14,497 nt of DNA, from contig CAJXGR010000044.1 of the NCBI GenBank assembly GCA_913053665.1, positions 1 to 14,497 on the forward strand. Reading direction: 5' to 3'. Under the pieces are notes generated by a model. It had not been told where the DNA came from. It saw nothing but the letters and a program-made list of their open reading frames with translations, and ran no database searches. The stretch is from an uncultured Spirochaetia bacterium (GTDB lineage Bacteria > Spirochaetota > UBA6919). Positions 6,592-13,939 of this stretch are shown here, piece after piece. The position numbers were made by a program, and so were the translations under genes. Positions within the stretch are counted from its first letter, which is position 1, and each line of letters starts with the position of its first letter.

Positions 6592-7620
6592 ATGCGTCTG
6601 ATGGGAAAGTTTCTTGCTGTTTTTACTTTAATGCTTTTAGCTGTGAGTGGTTATTCGGGGCTTTTTTTCCTTGATAATATCTCCAGCTACGGCCAGGCAA
6701 TAGATAATCTGATTATATTGGTGACTCTTATTGTCATGCCGGCATTTGTTATTTGTGTGAGCCTTATAGTTTATTTTGTTATACGTTACAAGCGTCGGGA
6801 GGGAGCAGAAAAAGCCCTCTACGAAACCGGTGGACACGGATCTAAACTGGCCAAAAAGATACTCATCATCGATGGAATCGTATTAGCCCTGGATATTGTC
6901 ATCCTTTTTGTGGCCATTCCCACGTGGATGGAGATGGAAGTGAAGAAAGTCCCCACACAAGGTGTTGTGGATGTACGGGTCACTGCACGGCAGTTTGACT
7001 TTGACTTTCACTATGCTCCAGGCCCTGATGGCAAGTGGTTTACAAAGGATGACGTTAAGATAACCGGAGAATTACGTATCCCGGTGGATAAAAAGGTCGT
7101 TCTTCATATGACCTCATTTGATGTAATTCATGACTTTTGGGCTAAAAACTTACGTCTGAAGCAGGATATCGTGCCAGGACGAACCATAAGCCGCTGGTTC
7201 CAGGTGAATAAGAGTCTGATCGAAAAGATTCACGGCTTTAAAGCGACTGACTGGGACACGAAAGTGAATGTAAGAGATGTGATCAGCAATGGCAATGTGA
7301 TGACATCTATCCTTGCAGATGACATTCATAATGCGAAAACAGAGAAAGATAAAAAAGAAGCCAAAGAAGATCTAAAAGACGCGAAAGAAGAGCTAGAAAA
7401 GGTTTATAAAAAAAACTTGTTAGGCAAAAGACTGTTTGAGATTGCCTGTGCAGAGATCTGCGGTAGTGGCCATTATAAAATGAACGCATGGCTTGTCGTA
7501 GAGAAGCAGGACGCATTTGATCAATGGCTCAAAAAGAAAGTGGCGGTCAATGCTAAAAAATATGAAGTGGTAGCCCATCATTCAAGTCAAGGAAAGTCTA
7601 TCTCTTTCCCAATTAAATAA
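6592..7620 (+). CDS. coxB: Cytochrome c oxidase subunit II (CuA) with a large insertion
   Basis: This 342-residue subunit receives electrons at the CuA centre and passes them to subunit I. Hydrophobic segments lie near 6-27, 41-65 and 90-108, followed by the periplasmic cupredoxin domain. All CuA ligands are present: H180 (DVIHDFW), C286, E288 (backbone), C290, H294 and M297 in CAEICGSGHYKM. ATG 6592 is chosen because AAGGAGG (6579-6585) lies 6 nt upstream; the open frame back to GTG 6523 lacks an RBS. Odd features: about 106 residues separate H180 and C286 against 35 in mitochondrial and Paracoccus subunit II, the excess including a highly charged helix (KTEKDKKEAKEDLKDAKEEL); Phe135 stands at the usual electron-entry Trp; and Ala87 stands at the K-channel entrance Glu of the second core helix. 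It is the first structural gene of the operon. Confidence 0.93.
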   Translation: MRLMGKFLAVFTLMLLAVSGYSGLFFLDNISSYGQAIDNLIILVTLIVMPAFVICVSLIVYFVIRYKRREGAEKALYETGGHGSKLAKKILIIDGIVLALDIVILFVAIPTWMEMEVKKVPTQGVVDVRVTARQFDFDFHYAPGPDGKWFTKDDVKITGELRIPVDKKVVLHMTSFDVIHDFWAKNLRLKQDIVPGRTISRWFQVNKSLIEKIHGFKATDWDTKVNVRDVISNGNVMTSILADDIHNAKTEKDKKEAKEDLKDAKEELEKVYKKNLLGKRLFEIACAEICGSGHYKMNAWLVVEKQDAFDQWLKKKVAVNAKKYEVVAHHSSQGKSISFPIK

Positions 7621-7635
7621 ATAGGAGAAGTAAAT

Positions 7636-9336
7636 ATGTCAGCAGCAGCACATGGTCATCATGATCTTGGCTTCTTTAAGAAATATATGTTTTCCACGGA
7701 TCACAAAGTGATCGGGATGCAGTATCTTATTACAGGTATTATAATGGCCTTTTTAGGAGGCTATCTCGCTGTGAAGTTCCGTTCTCAGTTAGCTTTCCCC
7801 GAATTAGCCTTACTGAGCGGCAGTGAATATAATTCAAGTGTCACCATGCACGGGTTGATCATGGTTTTCTGGGTTGCTATGCCCATCCTTGTGGCGGCAT
7901 TCGGGAACTTCCTGATCCCAACAATGATAGGCTGTGACGATATGGCTTATCCTACACTCAATATGATATCCTACTGGTTATTTTTAGTCAGTGCTTTTGT
8001 AGCGATCGCCTCCCTTCTGATAGGCGGATACGGCGGTGCCTGGACTCTCTATCCACCCCTTTCAGCGAATATGGCAGAAGCTTCGGGTGGAGGAGCTTAC
8101 GTTATAGGCAAAGTCCCCGGCCTTTTTTCAGGGGGAAGCCTTATCATAACAGCCGTTGCCCTTGAAATTATTGCCTTTCTCATTGGTGGACTGAACTTTC
8201 TGGTGACAACCATTAATATGCGTGCTCCGGGAATGTCTATTTGGGATCTCCCGTTTGTTGTGTGGATGATTGATTTAGCTGTTGTTGTCTTTATGTTTTC
8301 TGTTGGACCCCTTGTTGCCGGGGCGATCATGCTTCTCTTTGACCGTACTTTAGGGACTGGCTTTTTCGATCCAAATCGCGGAGGGGATCCAATCCTCTTC
8401 CAGCATTTGTTCTGGTTCTTCGGTCACCCGGAAGTCTATGTAGTGCTATTCCCATCCATGGGATTTGTGGGAGAGGCGATCACGACCTTTAGCCGAAAGC
8501 CCTTGTTTGGATTCAAGAAGGTGATTTGGGCGGCGATTGTCGCATCCATACTGAGTTTTATCGTCTGGGCCCATCACCAGTTTATTGCTGGAATTGATCC
8601 ACATGCTGCCGTCTTTTTTACCATCTTTACCGTATTGATTTCAGTGCCCTTCGCGGCGATGATGTTTTCTTTTATTGCAACCCTCTGGAAAGGCTCTATA
8701 GAACTGACTTCTGCTATGCTCTGGGCTTTAGGATTTATTATAACCTTCTTGTTTGGAGGAGTGACAGGAATCTATCTTGGAACTTTGACGTCTGACGTTG
8801 TCTTTCACGATACCTATTTTGTGGTAGCCCACTTCCACTATACCTTTGTGCCGATCACCATATTTGGCGGGATGACAGCCATCTATTTCTGGTTCCCAAA
8901 GTTTGTTGGAAAGAACTTCAGTGAGTTTTGGGGGAAAGTCCATTTTTGGATATCCTTTATTTCGTTTAATGCGATCTTTTTACCCATGTTCATTCCAGGA
9001 ACCGCTGGTCAGCACAGACGTATAGCTGGGTATACGGAGGCGACATTCCCTGCCATGGCGGTTGAGCCTTATGCCACCATACGGATCATCTCCACCGTTG
9101 CTTTTTGGGTCTTGTTTATCGCTCAAGTGATCTGGATCATTCACATGATCGTCAAGTTTTACACGGGTGAGAAAGCGGTCAAGAATCCATGGAAGGCCAA
9201 TACCCTGGAGTGGACATGTGATTCACCCCCTCCTCATGGGAATTTCGCGACCTATCCAACTGTTTATCGTGGGCCCTATGAATATAGCGTACCAAGTCGT
9301 GACTCAGACTACTGGCCACAGGATGAGAAAGGTTAA
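7636..9336 (+). CDS. coxA: Cytochrome c oxidase subunit I (A-family heme-copper oxygen reductase)
   Basis: A 566-residue, 12-helix catalytic subunit. Low-spin heme ligands are H72 and H401, and the high-spin heme ligand is H399 (VVAHFHY). CuB ligands are H264, H313 and H314, with the cross-linking Tyr at Y268 (GHPEVY) and the gating Glu at E266. The Mg-site pair H391-D392 and the propionate arginines in HRRIAGY are present. D-channel residues D102, N91 and N109 are kept. The K-channel positions are not: Met342 aligns with Lys362, Phe339 with Thr359 and Gly279 with Ser299 (Rhodobacter numbering), with no gap between H313/H314 and this helix. The AGGAG at 7622-7626 precedes the ATG by 9 nt. The active site argues for O2 reduction, not NO reduction, but proton delivery must differ from textbook A-family enzymes. 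Confidence 0.96.
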   Translation: MSAAAHGHHDLGFFKKYMFSTDHKVIGMQYLITGIIMAFLGGYLAVKFRSQLAFPELALLSGSEYNSSVTMHGLIMVFWVAMPILVAAFGNFLIPTMIGCDDMAYPTLNMISYWLFLVSAFVAIASLLIGGYGGAWTLYPPLSANMAEASGGGAYVIGKVPGLFSGGSLIITAVALEIIAFLIGGLNFLVTTINMRAPGMSIWDLPFVVWMIDLAVVVFMFSVGPLVAGAIMLLFDRTLGTGFFDPNRGGDPILFQHLFWFFGHPEVYVVLFPSMGFVGEAITTFSRKPLFGFKKVIWAAIVASILSFIVWAHHQFIAGIDPHAAVFFTIFTVLISVPFAAMMFSFIATLWKGSIELTSAMLWALGFIITFLFGGVTGIYLGTLTSDVVFHDTYFVVAHFHYTFVPITIFGGMTAIYFWFPKFVGKNFSEFWGKVHFWISFISFNAIFLPMFIPGTAGQHRRIAGYTEATFPAMAVEPYATIRIISTVAFWVLFIAQVIWIIHMIVKFYTGEKAVKNPWKANTLEWTCDSPPPHGNFATYPTVYRGPYEYSVPSRDSDYWPQDEKG

Positions 9337-9507
9337 TGGGCTGACTGGATATTGGCTGTCAGGCTTGTAGGGGCGATCCGCCGGATCGCCCCTACAACGC
9401 CTGGTTGAATAGCATTCAGGATTGGGTGAAAAGGATGGGCATGAAAGCTTGTCCATAGTATTAATATTTGTTAATTAAGGAATTAAACCGTTTTACGGAG
9501 GAAATAT
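9337..9507 (+). promoter_or_regulatory. coxA-coxC spacer
   Basis: The 171-bp gap is unusually long for this operon. It carries the palindrome and then an AT-rich stretch (TATTAATATTTGTTAATTAA, 9458-9477). The coxC RBS GGAGGA (9497-9502) lies 5 nt before ATG 9508. The AT-rich stretch might hold a secondary promoter, but no good -35/-10 pair is visible. Confidence 0.3.
9365..9397. repeat. GC-rich perfect palindrome, copy 1 (coxA-coxC gap)
   Basis: Arms TTGTAGGGGCGATCCG (9365-9380) and its reverse complement (9382-9397) flank a single central C. The symmetry extends outward through CAGGC (9360-9364) and GCCTG (9399-9403) with one extra C at 9398. A second copy lies at 10655-10695. It is much richer in G+C than its surroundings and sits between two genes of one operon. 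It looks like a dispersed short palindromic (REP/MITE-like) element. In RNA it would form a very stable hairpin that could pause transcription or protect or cleave the message between coxA and coxC; that role is inference. Confidence 0.85.
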
Positions 9508-10119
9508 ATGAGTAGTGAAGCTCGAACAATGACTTTTTCGGAGGTTCCCAAGGGTCGGCTGATCATCTGGCTGGTTGTTGCGGGAGAAATGGTGATATTC
9601 GGCGGGGGGATTGTAGCCTATCTCCTGTATCGGCTGAATCATATAGAAATCTTTGATTACCTGGCAAGATTTACAAGCACCTGGATGGGAGCACTCAACA
9701 CAGTGGTTCTGTTGACCAGCAGTTTTTTTATTGTGAAAGCCCATGATTATGCGGCCAGGAAAGAGTTGAAGAAGATGAGAAATGCCATGTTCGTAACCAT
9801 TGGCTTGGGAGGCGTCTTTTTGGTTGTAAAAACCATAGAATGGGTGCCCAAAATTAAAGCTGGACTTGGCCTAAATGATGGCAGTGCCTTTTGGGGAAAA
9901 GTATCTGCAGCACCTGGACACACTTTTTGGTTGTCCTATTTCTTTTTAACAGGCATGCATGGGGCTCACGTGATCCTTGGGATGATTACCATTTTTATCG
10001 TTTGGCTGAGCGTACGAAAAGGCCAAAATCTTCATCGTGTGGAGATGGCCGGTATTTACTGGCACTTTGTGGATCTTGTCTGGATCTTCTTATTCCCATT
10101 ATTTTACCTTTCCAGATAG
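9508..10119 (+). CDS. coxC: Cytochrome c oxidase subunit III (canonical copy)
   Basis: A 203-residue membrane protein with five visible helices, as in short bacterial subunit III proteins that lack the first two helices. The first helix carries the conserved Glu (E27 in VVAGEMVIFGGG). Later come GMHGAHVILGM with H151 and H154, and the closing YWHFVDLVW with H186 and D189, all typical of CoxC. Subunit III stabilises the catalytic core and supports proton uptake at the D-channel; it carries no metals. GGAGGA precedes the ATG by 5 nt. A second, divergent subunit III follows at 10720, so this copy is the more likely standard structural subunit. Confidence 0.92.
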   Translation: MSSEARTMTFSEVPKGRLIIWLVVAGEMVIFGGGIVAYLLYRLNHIEIFDYLARFTSTWMGALNTVVLLTSSFFIVKAHDYAARKELKKMRNAMFVTIGLGGVFLVVKTIEWVPKIKAGLGLNDGSAFWGKVSAAPGHTFWLSYFFLTGMHGAHVILGMITIFIVWLSVRKGQNLHRVEMAGIYWHFVDLVWIFLFPLFYLSR

Positions 10120-10148
10120 TTCACCTATAAAGACAAGGAGATAATTCT

Positions 10149-10616
10149 ATGAGTACTAGAAAGTTAGTGAGTAACAATCCCGAAGATGAATATAAAGAAC
10201 ATTATCATGGGCATCCCAAATATCTGAATATATTTATACTTTTGCTTGTGTTCATGTCCCTCACATTGGTTCCCGATATTGTGAATCTTGTTTCGGGGAA
10301 AATAGTGGTTGAGAAGATATGGTGGGTCATCGCATTAATCTTTGTATTCTCTACCTGGAAGGCTGTATTGGTCATGCGTAACTTTATGCATGTGCGTTAT
10401 GAGCCTAAGCTTGTGTTTACCATGGTGGCAACGGCTCTTTCCTGCCTGGTCCTGTTATTTGTTTTAGTAAGCCGAGATATTCCTCCTCACGACAACAATG
10501 CGACCTTAAACATCACATCAGGGAAAGATGAAAATGGGTATTTCTATATGGAAAATGGTGTGAGAAAGGCCATTAATACCCATGCGATTGCTGAAAAGAT
10601 TCATCCCAAGCATTAA
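10149..10616 (+). CDS. Cytochrome c oxidase subunit IV (prokaryotic COX4 type)
   Basis: A 155-residue protein with three hydrophobic segments, near residues 25-46, 55-72 and 88-108. The segment TWKAVLVMRNFMHVRYEPKL is characteristic of the small prokaryotic subunit IV, whose family pattern is a K..LVM..FMH motif before the third helix. The role is structural, packing against subunits I and III. The C-terminal tail of about 45 polar residues, containing KDENGYFYMENGVRKA, is longer than usual. AAGGAG at 10136-10141 lies 7 nt before the ATG. Its position right after coxC supports the call. Confidence 0.8.
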   Translation: MSTRKLVSNNPEDEYKEHYHGHPKYLNIFILLLVFMSLTLVPDIVNLVSGKIVVEKIWWVIALIFVFSTWKAVLVMRNFMHVRYEPKLVFTMVATALSCLVLLFVLVSRDIPPHDNNATLNITSGKDENGYFYMENGVRKAINTHAIAEKIHPKH

Positions 10617-10654
10617 AGTATTGGCTGATTGATCGTTACAATGACTTAGTATCC

Positions 10655-10695
10655 AAGGTTGTAGGGGCGATCCGGCGGATCGCCCCTACAACCTT
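10655..10695. repeat. GC-rich perfect palindrome, copy 2 (subunit IV - second coxC gap)
   Basis: Arms AAGGTTGTAGGGGCGATCCG (10655-10674) and the perfect reverse complement (10676-10695) surround one central G. The inner 16 bases of each arm equal copy 1 at 9365-9397, while the central base is C there and G here, so the two copies may be in opposite orientation. The outer pairs differ (AAGG/CCTT here, CAGGC/GCCTG there) yet stay complementary in both. The element sits in the 103-bp gap before the second subunit III gene. Confidence 0.88.
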
Positions 10696-10719
10696 GATTA
10701 GCAAAAGGTTATAAATCCA

Positions 10720-11559
10720 ATGACAACTAGTGATTCACAGAGTCCAAGGGAGAGAAGAAAGTCGGCAATCTCAAACGCTGTCCTGGCAATCATATTGATT
10801 GTAGCGGCTGAAACCATGTTCTTTGGGGGACTGATCAGTGCCTATCTTGTGAAGGTAACCAGTAACTCCATTGAAATTCCCGGTTTGATGGTTGAGAGCC
10901 AATTTGAGTATTACGTGCTGAACAAGATCACGAATCATGAAGACAAAGAGTTTATATTAAATTATTATAAGCTCGATAAAAAGAACAGGGTTTATAAGCT
11001 TCAAAAACGCCTCCCGAAAGGTAAAGATACGTTTATTGAGAGATCAAGACTCATTGGGCTTTTTAAGTCCTTTAAGGCCAGCCTGAAGGATATAGAAGAG
11101 AGACAGCACAAACTCCTACCTATAGAAATCACTGCCATCAATACTATTCTTCTTCTTGTGAGTGCTATTTCCATGCAATTAGTGGTTGTCAGCAGTCGTA
11201 AGGCTGAAAAGCAGGGTCAGACGCGACTATGGCTTTTAATCACCCTGCTGTTGGGAGGACTTTTCGTGGCCATACAGGGCAATGAATGGGCGAAACTGAT
11301 CAAAGACGGCCTGACAGCTCAATCCAGCCTGACGGGAGGCTTTTTCTATACGATTATCGGGGCTCATGCTTTCCATGTGATCGTCGGATTGCTTGTTCTG
11401 ATCATAGTGATCGCCAAGTTCTATCGGGGGAGATATACTAGTGAGTCTTTCAGCGGTCTTTTGGCCGTCCGAATCTACTGGGTCTTTGTCGTTGGCCTTT
11501 GGCCTATCCTGTATATCCTTGTGTATGACCCATTTAAACTATTTATAGGAGTGTCGTGA
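10720..11559 (+). CDS. Divergent second cytochrome c oxidase subunit III-like protein
   Basis: A 279-residue membrane protein of the subunit III fold. The first helix (about 17-46) has the CoxC hallmark AAETMFFGGLISAYL with E31. A hydrophilic, charged loop of about 85 residues (47-133) comes next, where the canonical CoxC has fewer than 20. Four helices follow: about 135-157, 168-186, 205-230 and 242-272. IGAHAFHVIVG retains two His. The final YWVFVVGLW has Val255 and Val258 where CoxC has His and Asp. Weak AAAGG sits about 11 nt before the ATG. It is in the same operon after the palindrome. It might be an accessory subunit, might pair with the standard CoxC in the complex, or might act in assembly. 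The family call is sure; the role is not. Confidence 0.85.
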   Translation: MTTSDSQSPRERRKSAISNAVLAIILIVAAETMFFGGLISAYLVKVTSNSIEIPGLMVESQFEYYVLNKITNHEDKEFILNYYKLDKKNRVYKLQKRLPKGKDTFIERSRLIGLFKSFKASLKDIEERQHKLLPIEITAINTILLLVSAISMQLVVVSSRKAEKQGQTRLWLLITLLLGGLFVAIQGNEWAKLIKDGLTAQSSLTGGFFYTIIGAHAFHVIVGLLVLIIVIAKFYRGRYTSESFSGLLAVRIYWVFVVGLWPILYILVYDPFKLFIGVS

Positions 11560-11807
11560 TGCAAACGTCCTTTAGAATCCCACCTATTCAGTTCCTTAAA
11601 CCCCTATGGACCCTCATGATTGTGATCTCCCTTTCTATACTACCCAAACTCACTCATGCCTGCAGCGTTTGTGGGGCGGATGAGGTGACCTATAGAGGGA
11701 TCGTTATCTTAATGACCGTCCTGCCTTTTTCAGTGTTGGGCTTGATCATCTGGTGGATTGTACGGCAAAACAAGAAAATGGCCCGTAAAGATCAGGAGAC
11801 TCAATAG
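11559..11807 (+). CDS. Small membrane protein with a CSVCG motif, last gene of the cox operon
   Basis: An 82-residue protein. A signal-peptide-like hydrophobic segment (residues 16-31) ends in LTHA, followed directly by CSVCGADEVTYRG, then one helix (about 49-68, VILMTVLPFSVLGLIIWWIV) and a basic/polar tail. Cleavage after Ala would leave the CxxC at the mature N terminus on the outer face; it does not match a standard lipobox. ATG 11559 is preferred over the in-frame GTG 11556 because AGGAG (11547-11551) then sits 7 nt away, and the TGATG overlap couples it to the second coxC. A periplasmic CxxC beside oxidase genes suggests thiol or copper handling for CuA assembly, but this is inference. 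I do not recognise the family. Confidence 0.7.
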   Translation: MQTSFRIPPIQFLKPLWTLMIVISLSILPKLTHACSVCGADEVTYRGIVILMTVLPFSVLGLIIWWIVRQNKKMARKDQETQ

Positions 11808-11852
11808 TTTAACGAATGAACACGGATAATGGCATAGACTTGTGACTTTAAT

Positions 11853-11886
11853 ATTCCGTATCGCTTCGCATTCTTTAATACGGAAT
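11853..11886. terminator. Hairpin between convergent cox operon and ligA
   Basis: ATTCCGTAT (11853-11861) and ATACGGAAT (11878-11886) form a perfect 9-bp stem with a 16-nt loop, placed between two convergent transcription units. That position suits a shared terminator. However, neither side shows a T-run after the stem, so it does not look like a classical intrinsic terminator. It could equally be a small dispersed repeat. Confidence 0.4.
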
Positions 11887-11914
11887 GATGATAAGTCCCC
11901 TATTTGACGTTATT

Positions 11915-13927
11915 TCAGGGAGTTTCCTCAAGCTTTCTTTGGAAATCCTCTTCTGTCAAGACGGTGATATTTAGATCTTTGGCTTTCTGAAGTTTCGAAC
12001 CAGCCTTTCCACCTGCAATAACATAGTCTGTTTTACTACTCACAGAGGAACTGCAAGTGCCACCCAGCCTGAGAATCTTTTCCTCAGCTTCTTTCCTGGA
12101 AAAATGACTTAGATTCCCCGTGAGGACAAACCTTTTACCTGTAAAGAAATTATCCTTTCCAACTGATGGACTATCAGAAGGGTTTTCCTCAAATCCAACG
12201 CCCGCCTTTTCAAGCTTTGACAAGACGTCCAGATTTACAGGCTCCTTAAAGAACTGAGTCACACTCTCCGCCATAATCGGTCCGATTTCAGGGACTTCCA
12301 CAAGTTCGTCTAGCTCTTTAGACTGGATATTCTGTATCGAGTGGAAGGTCTCAGCCAGGATTCTCGCGGCCTTAGAACCAATATGTTTAATCCCTAAACC
12401 ACTGATAAGCCGATGAAGAGGGGCTTTTTTACTCCGTTCTATGGACTGAATCAAGTTTAAGGCTGATTTCTCTCCAAACCCTTCCAGGTCAGCGATTTTT
12501 TCTTTATCAAGGTAATAAATATCTCCATAATCTTTTAGAAAGCCCTTTTTGATGAATTGTTCCACAATACTTTCGCCCAAACCTTCGATATCCATGGCGT
12601 TCTTTGAGGCGAAGTATTCGATTTGCCGTTTGACCTGAGCGTGGCAGGAGGGATTCACACACTTTAAAGCCACCTCTTCGTCTTTTACGAGGAGAGAATT
12701 GCATTCAGGACAGTGACTAGGCACAGGATAGGGAGTACTTCCCGTTTCTCTCCTGGACTCCACGATACTCACCACTTGAGGGATAATCTCACCCCCCTTT
12801 TCGACGAATGCCGTATCGCCTATCCTCACATCCTTACGGGCAATTTCGTCAAAGTTATGGAGGGAGGCACGGGTCACTGTGGTGCCAGCTAAGAAGATGG
12901 GCTCCAAAACGGCGATAGGAGTGACATTACCAAGTCGTCCAACGGAAAGGATAATATCATTAATCCTGGTGGTCATTTGGGTGGCCGGGAACTTATAAGA
13001 GATGGCCCAGCGAGGCTCTTTGGATGTATACCCTAAAGTTTCCTGTTGGACAATGGAATTGACTTTAATCACCATGCCGTCCGTGTCATAATCCAGAGAT
13101 TCACGCTTGGTTTCCCAGGATAAGACATATTCAATGACTTCCTCAATGTCTTTTAGAAGGCGGATGTGTTGGTTTACTTTAAAGCCCAGATCCTTAAGAA
13201 CCGTGAGACGCTTGAAATGAGTGGGCGGAAAGGAAGGATCATCGTGTGCAGCAATGTTATAAAGAAAAACATCTAATGGACGTTTTGCCACCTCCCGTGG
13301 GTCGAGGAGTTTTAAAGTCCCTGCTGTCGTATTTCGTGGGTTGACGTATGTTTTTTCACCTGCTCTAGACTTCTCTTCATTAAACAGCTTGAATTGAGAG
13401 ATGGGGAAAAACACTTCCCCACGGACTTCAAGAGTCATAGCTTTTGATAAAGTCAGCGGGATAGATCGAATTGTCTTAACACTATGGGTGACATCGTCTC
13501 CATGCTGGCCATCCCCTCGGGTGATTCCCTGGATCAATTTGCCATCCACATATCTTAGAGAAATGGAGACCCCGTCAATCTTGAGTTCTACCACATACTC
13601 CACATCATTAGCTTTTTTCTTGACCCGCTGGTCGAAATCTCTTAATTCCTCAGGTGAATAGGTGTTTCCTAAACTCTTCATGGGGATTTTATGTTCTACT
13701 GAGTGAAACCCAGCGATTGGCTCTCCTCCCACCCTTTGGCTGGGGGAATTGGGATCTACAAGATGAGGATATTTTTCTTCAAGGGCCAGTAATTTTTTCA
13801 TCAGTTGGTCATATTCGACGTCTGAGACTTCCGGTTCGGCATCGATATAGTATTTTCTGTTGTGATAATCAATTAACTGCCTCAAGGCTTTTAATTCCTC
13901 CTTGATTTGATGAGAACGATCGGTCAC
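11915..13927 (-). CDS. ligA: NAD-dependent DNA ligase
   Basis: A full-length 670-residue LigA, which seals nicks in DNA during replication and repair using NAD+. The N-terminal Ia domain (HNRKYYIDAEPEVSDVEYD, about 22-40) binds NMN. The adenylation domain has the nucleotidyl-accepting Lys116 in KIDG, followed by RGEVFF. An OB-fold comes next, then a four-Cys zinc finger at C406, C409, C423 and C428, helix-hairpin-helix repeats (GFGEKSALNLI, LGIKHIGSKAARIL) and a C-terminal BRCT domain from about 594 (GKRFVLTGNLS). The GTG start has AAGGAGG (13933-13939 on the + strand) 5 nt upstream. It is convergent with the cox operon and appears to be a single gene. Nothing is missing or truncated. Confidence 0.97.
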   Translation of the reverse strand: MTDRSHQIKEELKALRQLIDYHNRKYYIDAEPEVSDVEYDQLMKKLLALEEKYPHLVDPNSPSQRVGGEPIAGFHSVEHKIPMKSLGNTYSPEELRDFDQRVKKKANDVEYVVELKIDGVSISLRYVDGKLIQGITRGDGQHGDDVTHSVKTIRSIPLTLSKAMTLEVRGEVFFPISQFKLFNEEKSRAGEKTYVNPRNTTAGTLKLLDPREVAKRPLDVFLYNIAAHDDPSFPPTHFKRLTVLKDLGFKVNQHIRLLKDIEEVIEYVLSWETKRESLDYDTDGMVIKVNSIVQQETLGYTSKEPRWAISYKFPATQMTTRINDIILSVGRLGNVTPIAVLEPIFLAGTTVTRASLHNFDEIARKDVRIGDTAFVEKGGEIIPQVVSIVESRRETGSTPYPVPSHCPECNSLLVKDEEVALKCVNPSCHAQVKRQIEYFASKNAMDIEGLGESIVEQFIKKGFLKDYGDIYYLDKEKIADLEGFGEKSALNLIQSIERSKKAPLHRLISGLGIKHIGSKAARILAETFHSIQNIQSKELDELVEVPEIGPIMAESVTQFFKEPVNLDVLSKLEKAGVGFEENPSDSPSVGKDNFFTGKRFVLTGNLSHFSRKEAEEKILRLGGTCSSSVSSKTDYVIAGGKAGSKLQKAKDLNITVLTEEDFQRKLEETP

Positions 13928-13939
13928 TGAGTCCTCCTT

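Noticed and set aside
7636..9336. Reading the oxidase as an NO reductase because the K-channel is lost
   Set aside because: The cross-linking Tyr (Y268), the gating Glu (E266) and all CuB ligands are present, which fits O2 reductases; NO reductases of this superfamily lack that Tyr.
9365..10695. The two palindromes as ends (inverted repeats) of a single transposon
   Set aside because: The sequence between them is ordinary coxC and subunit IV coding sequence with no transposase, and each palindrome is a complete element by itself.
13401..13905. Two + strand open frames inside ligA
   Set aside because: They lie fully opposite the strongly conserved LigA coding frame and show no domain features; they are shadows.
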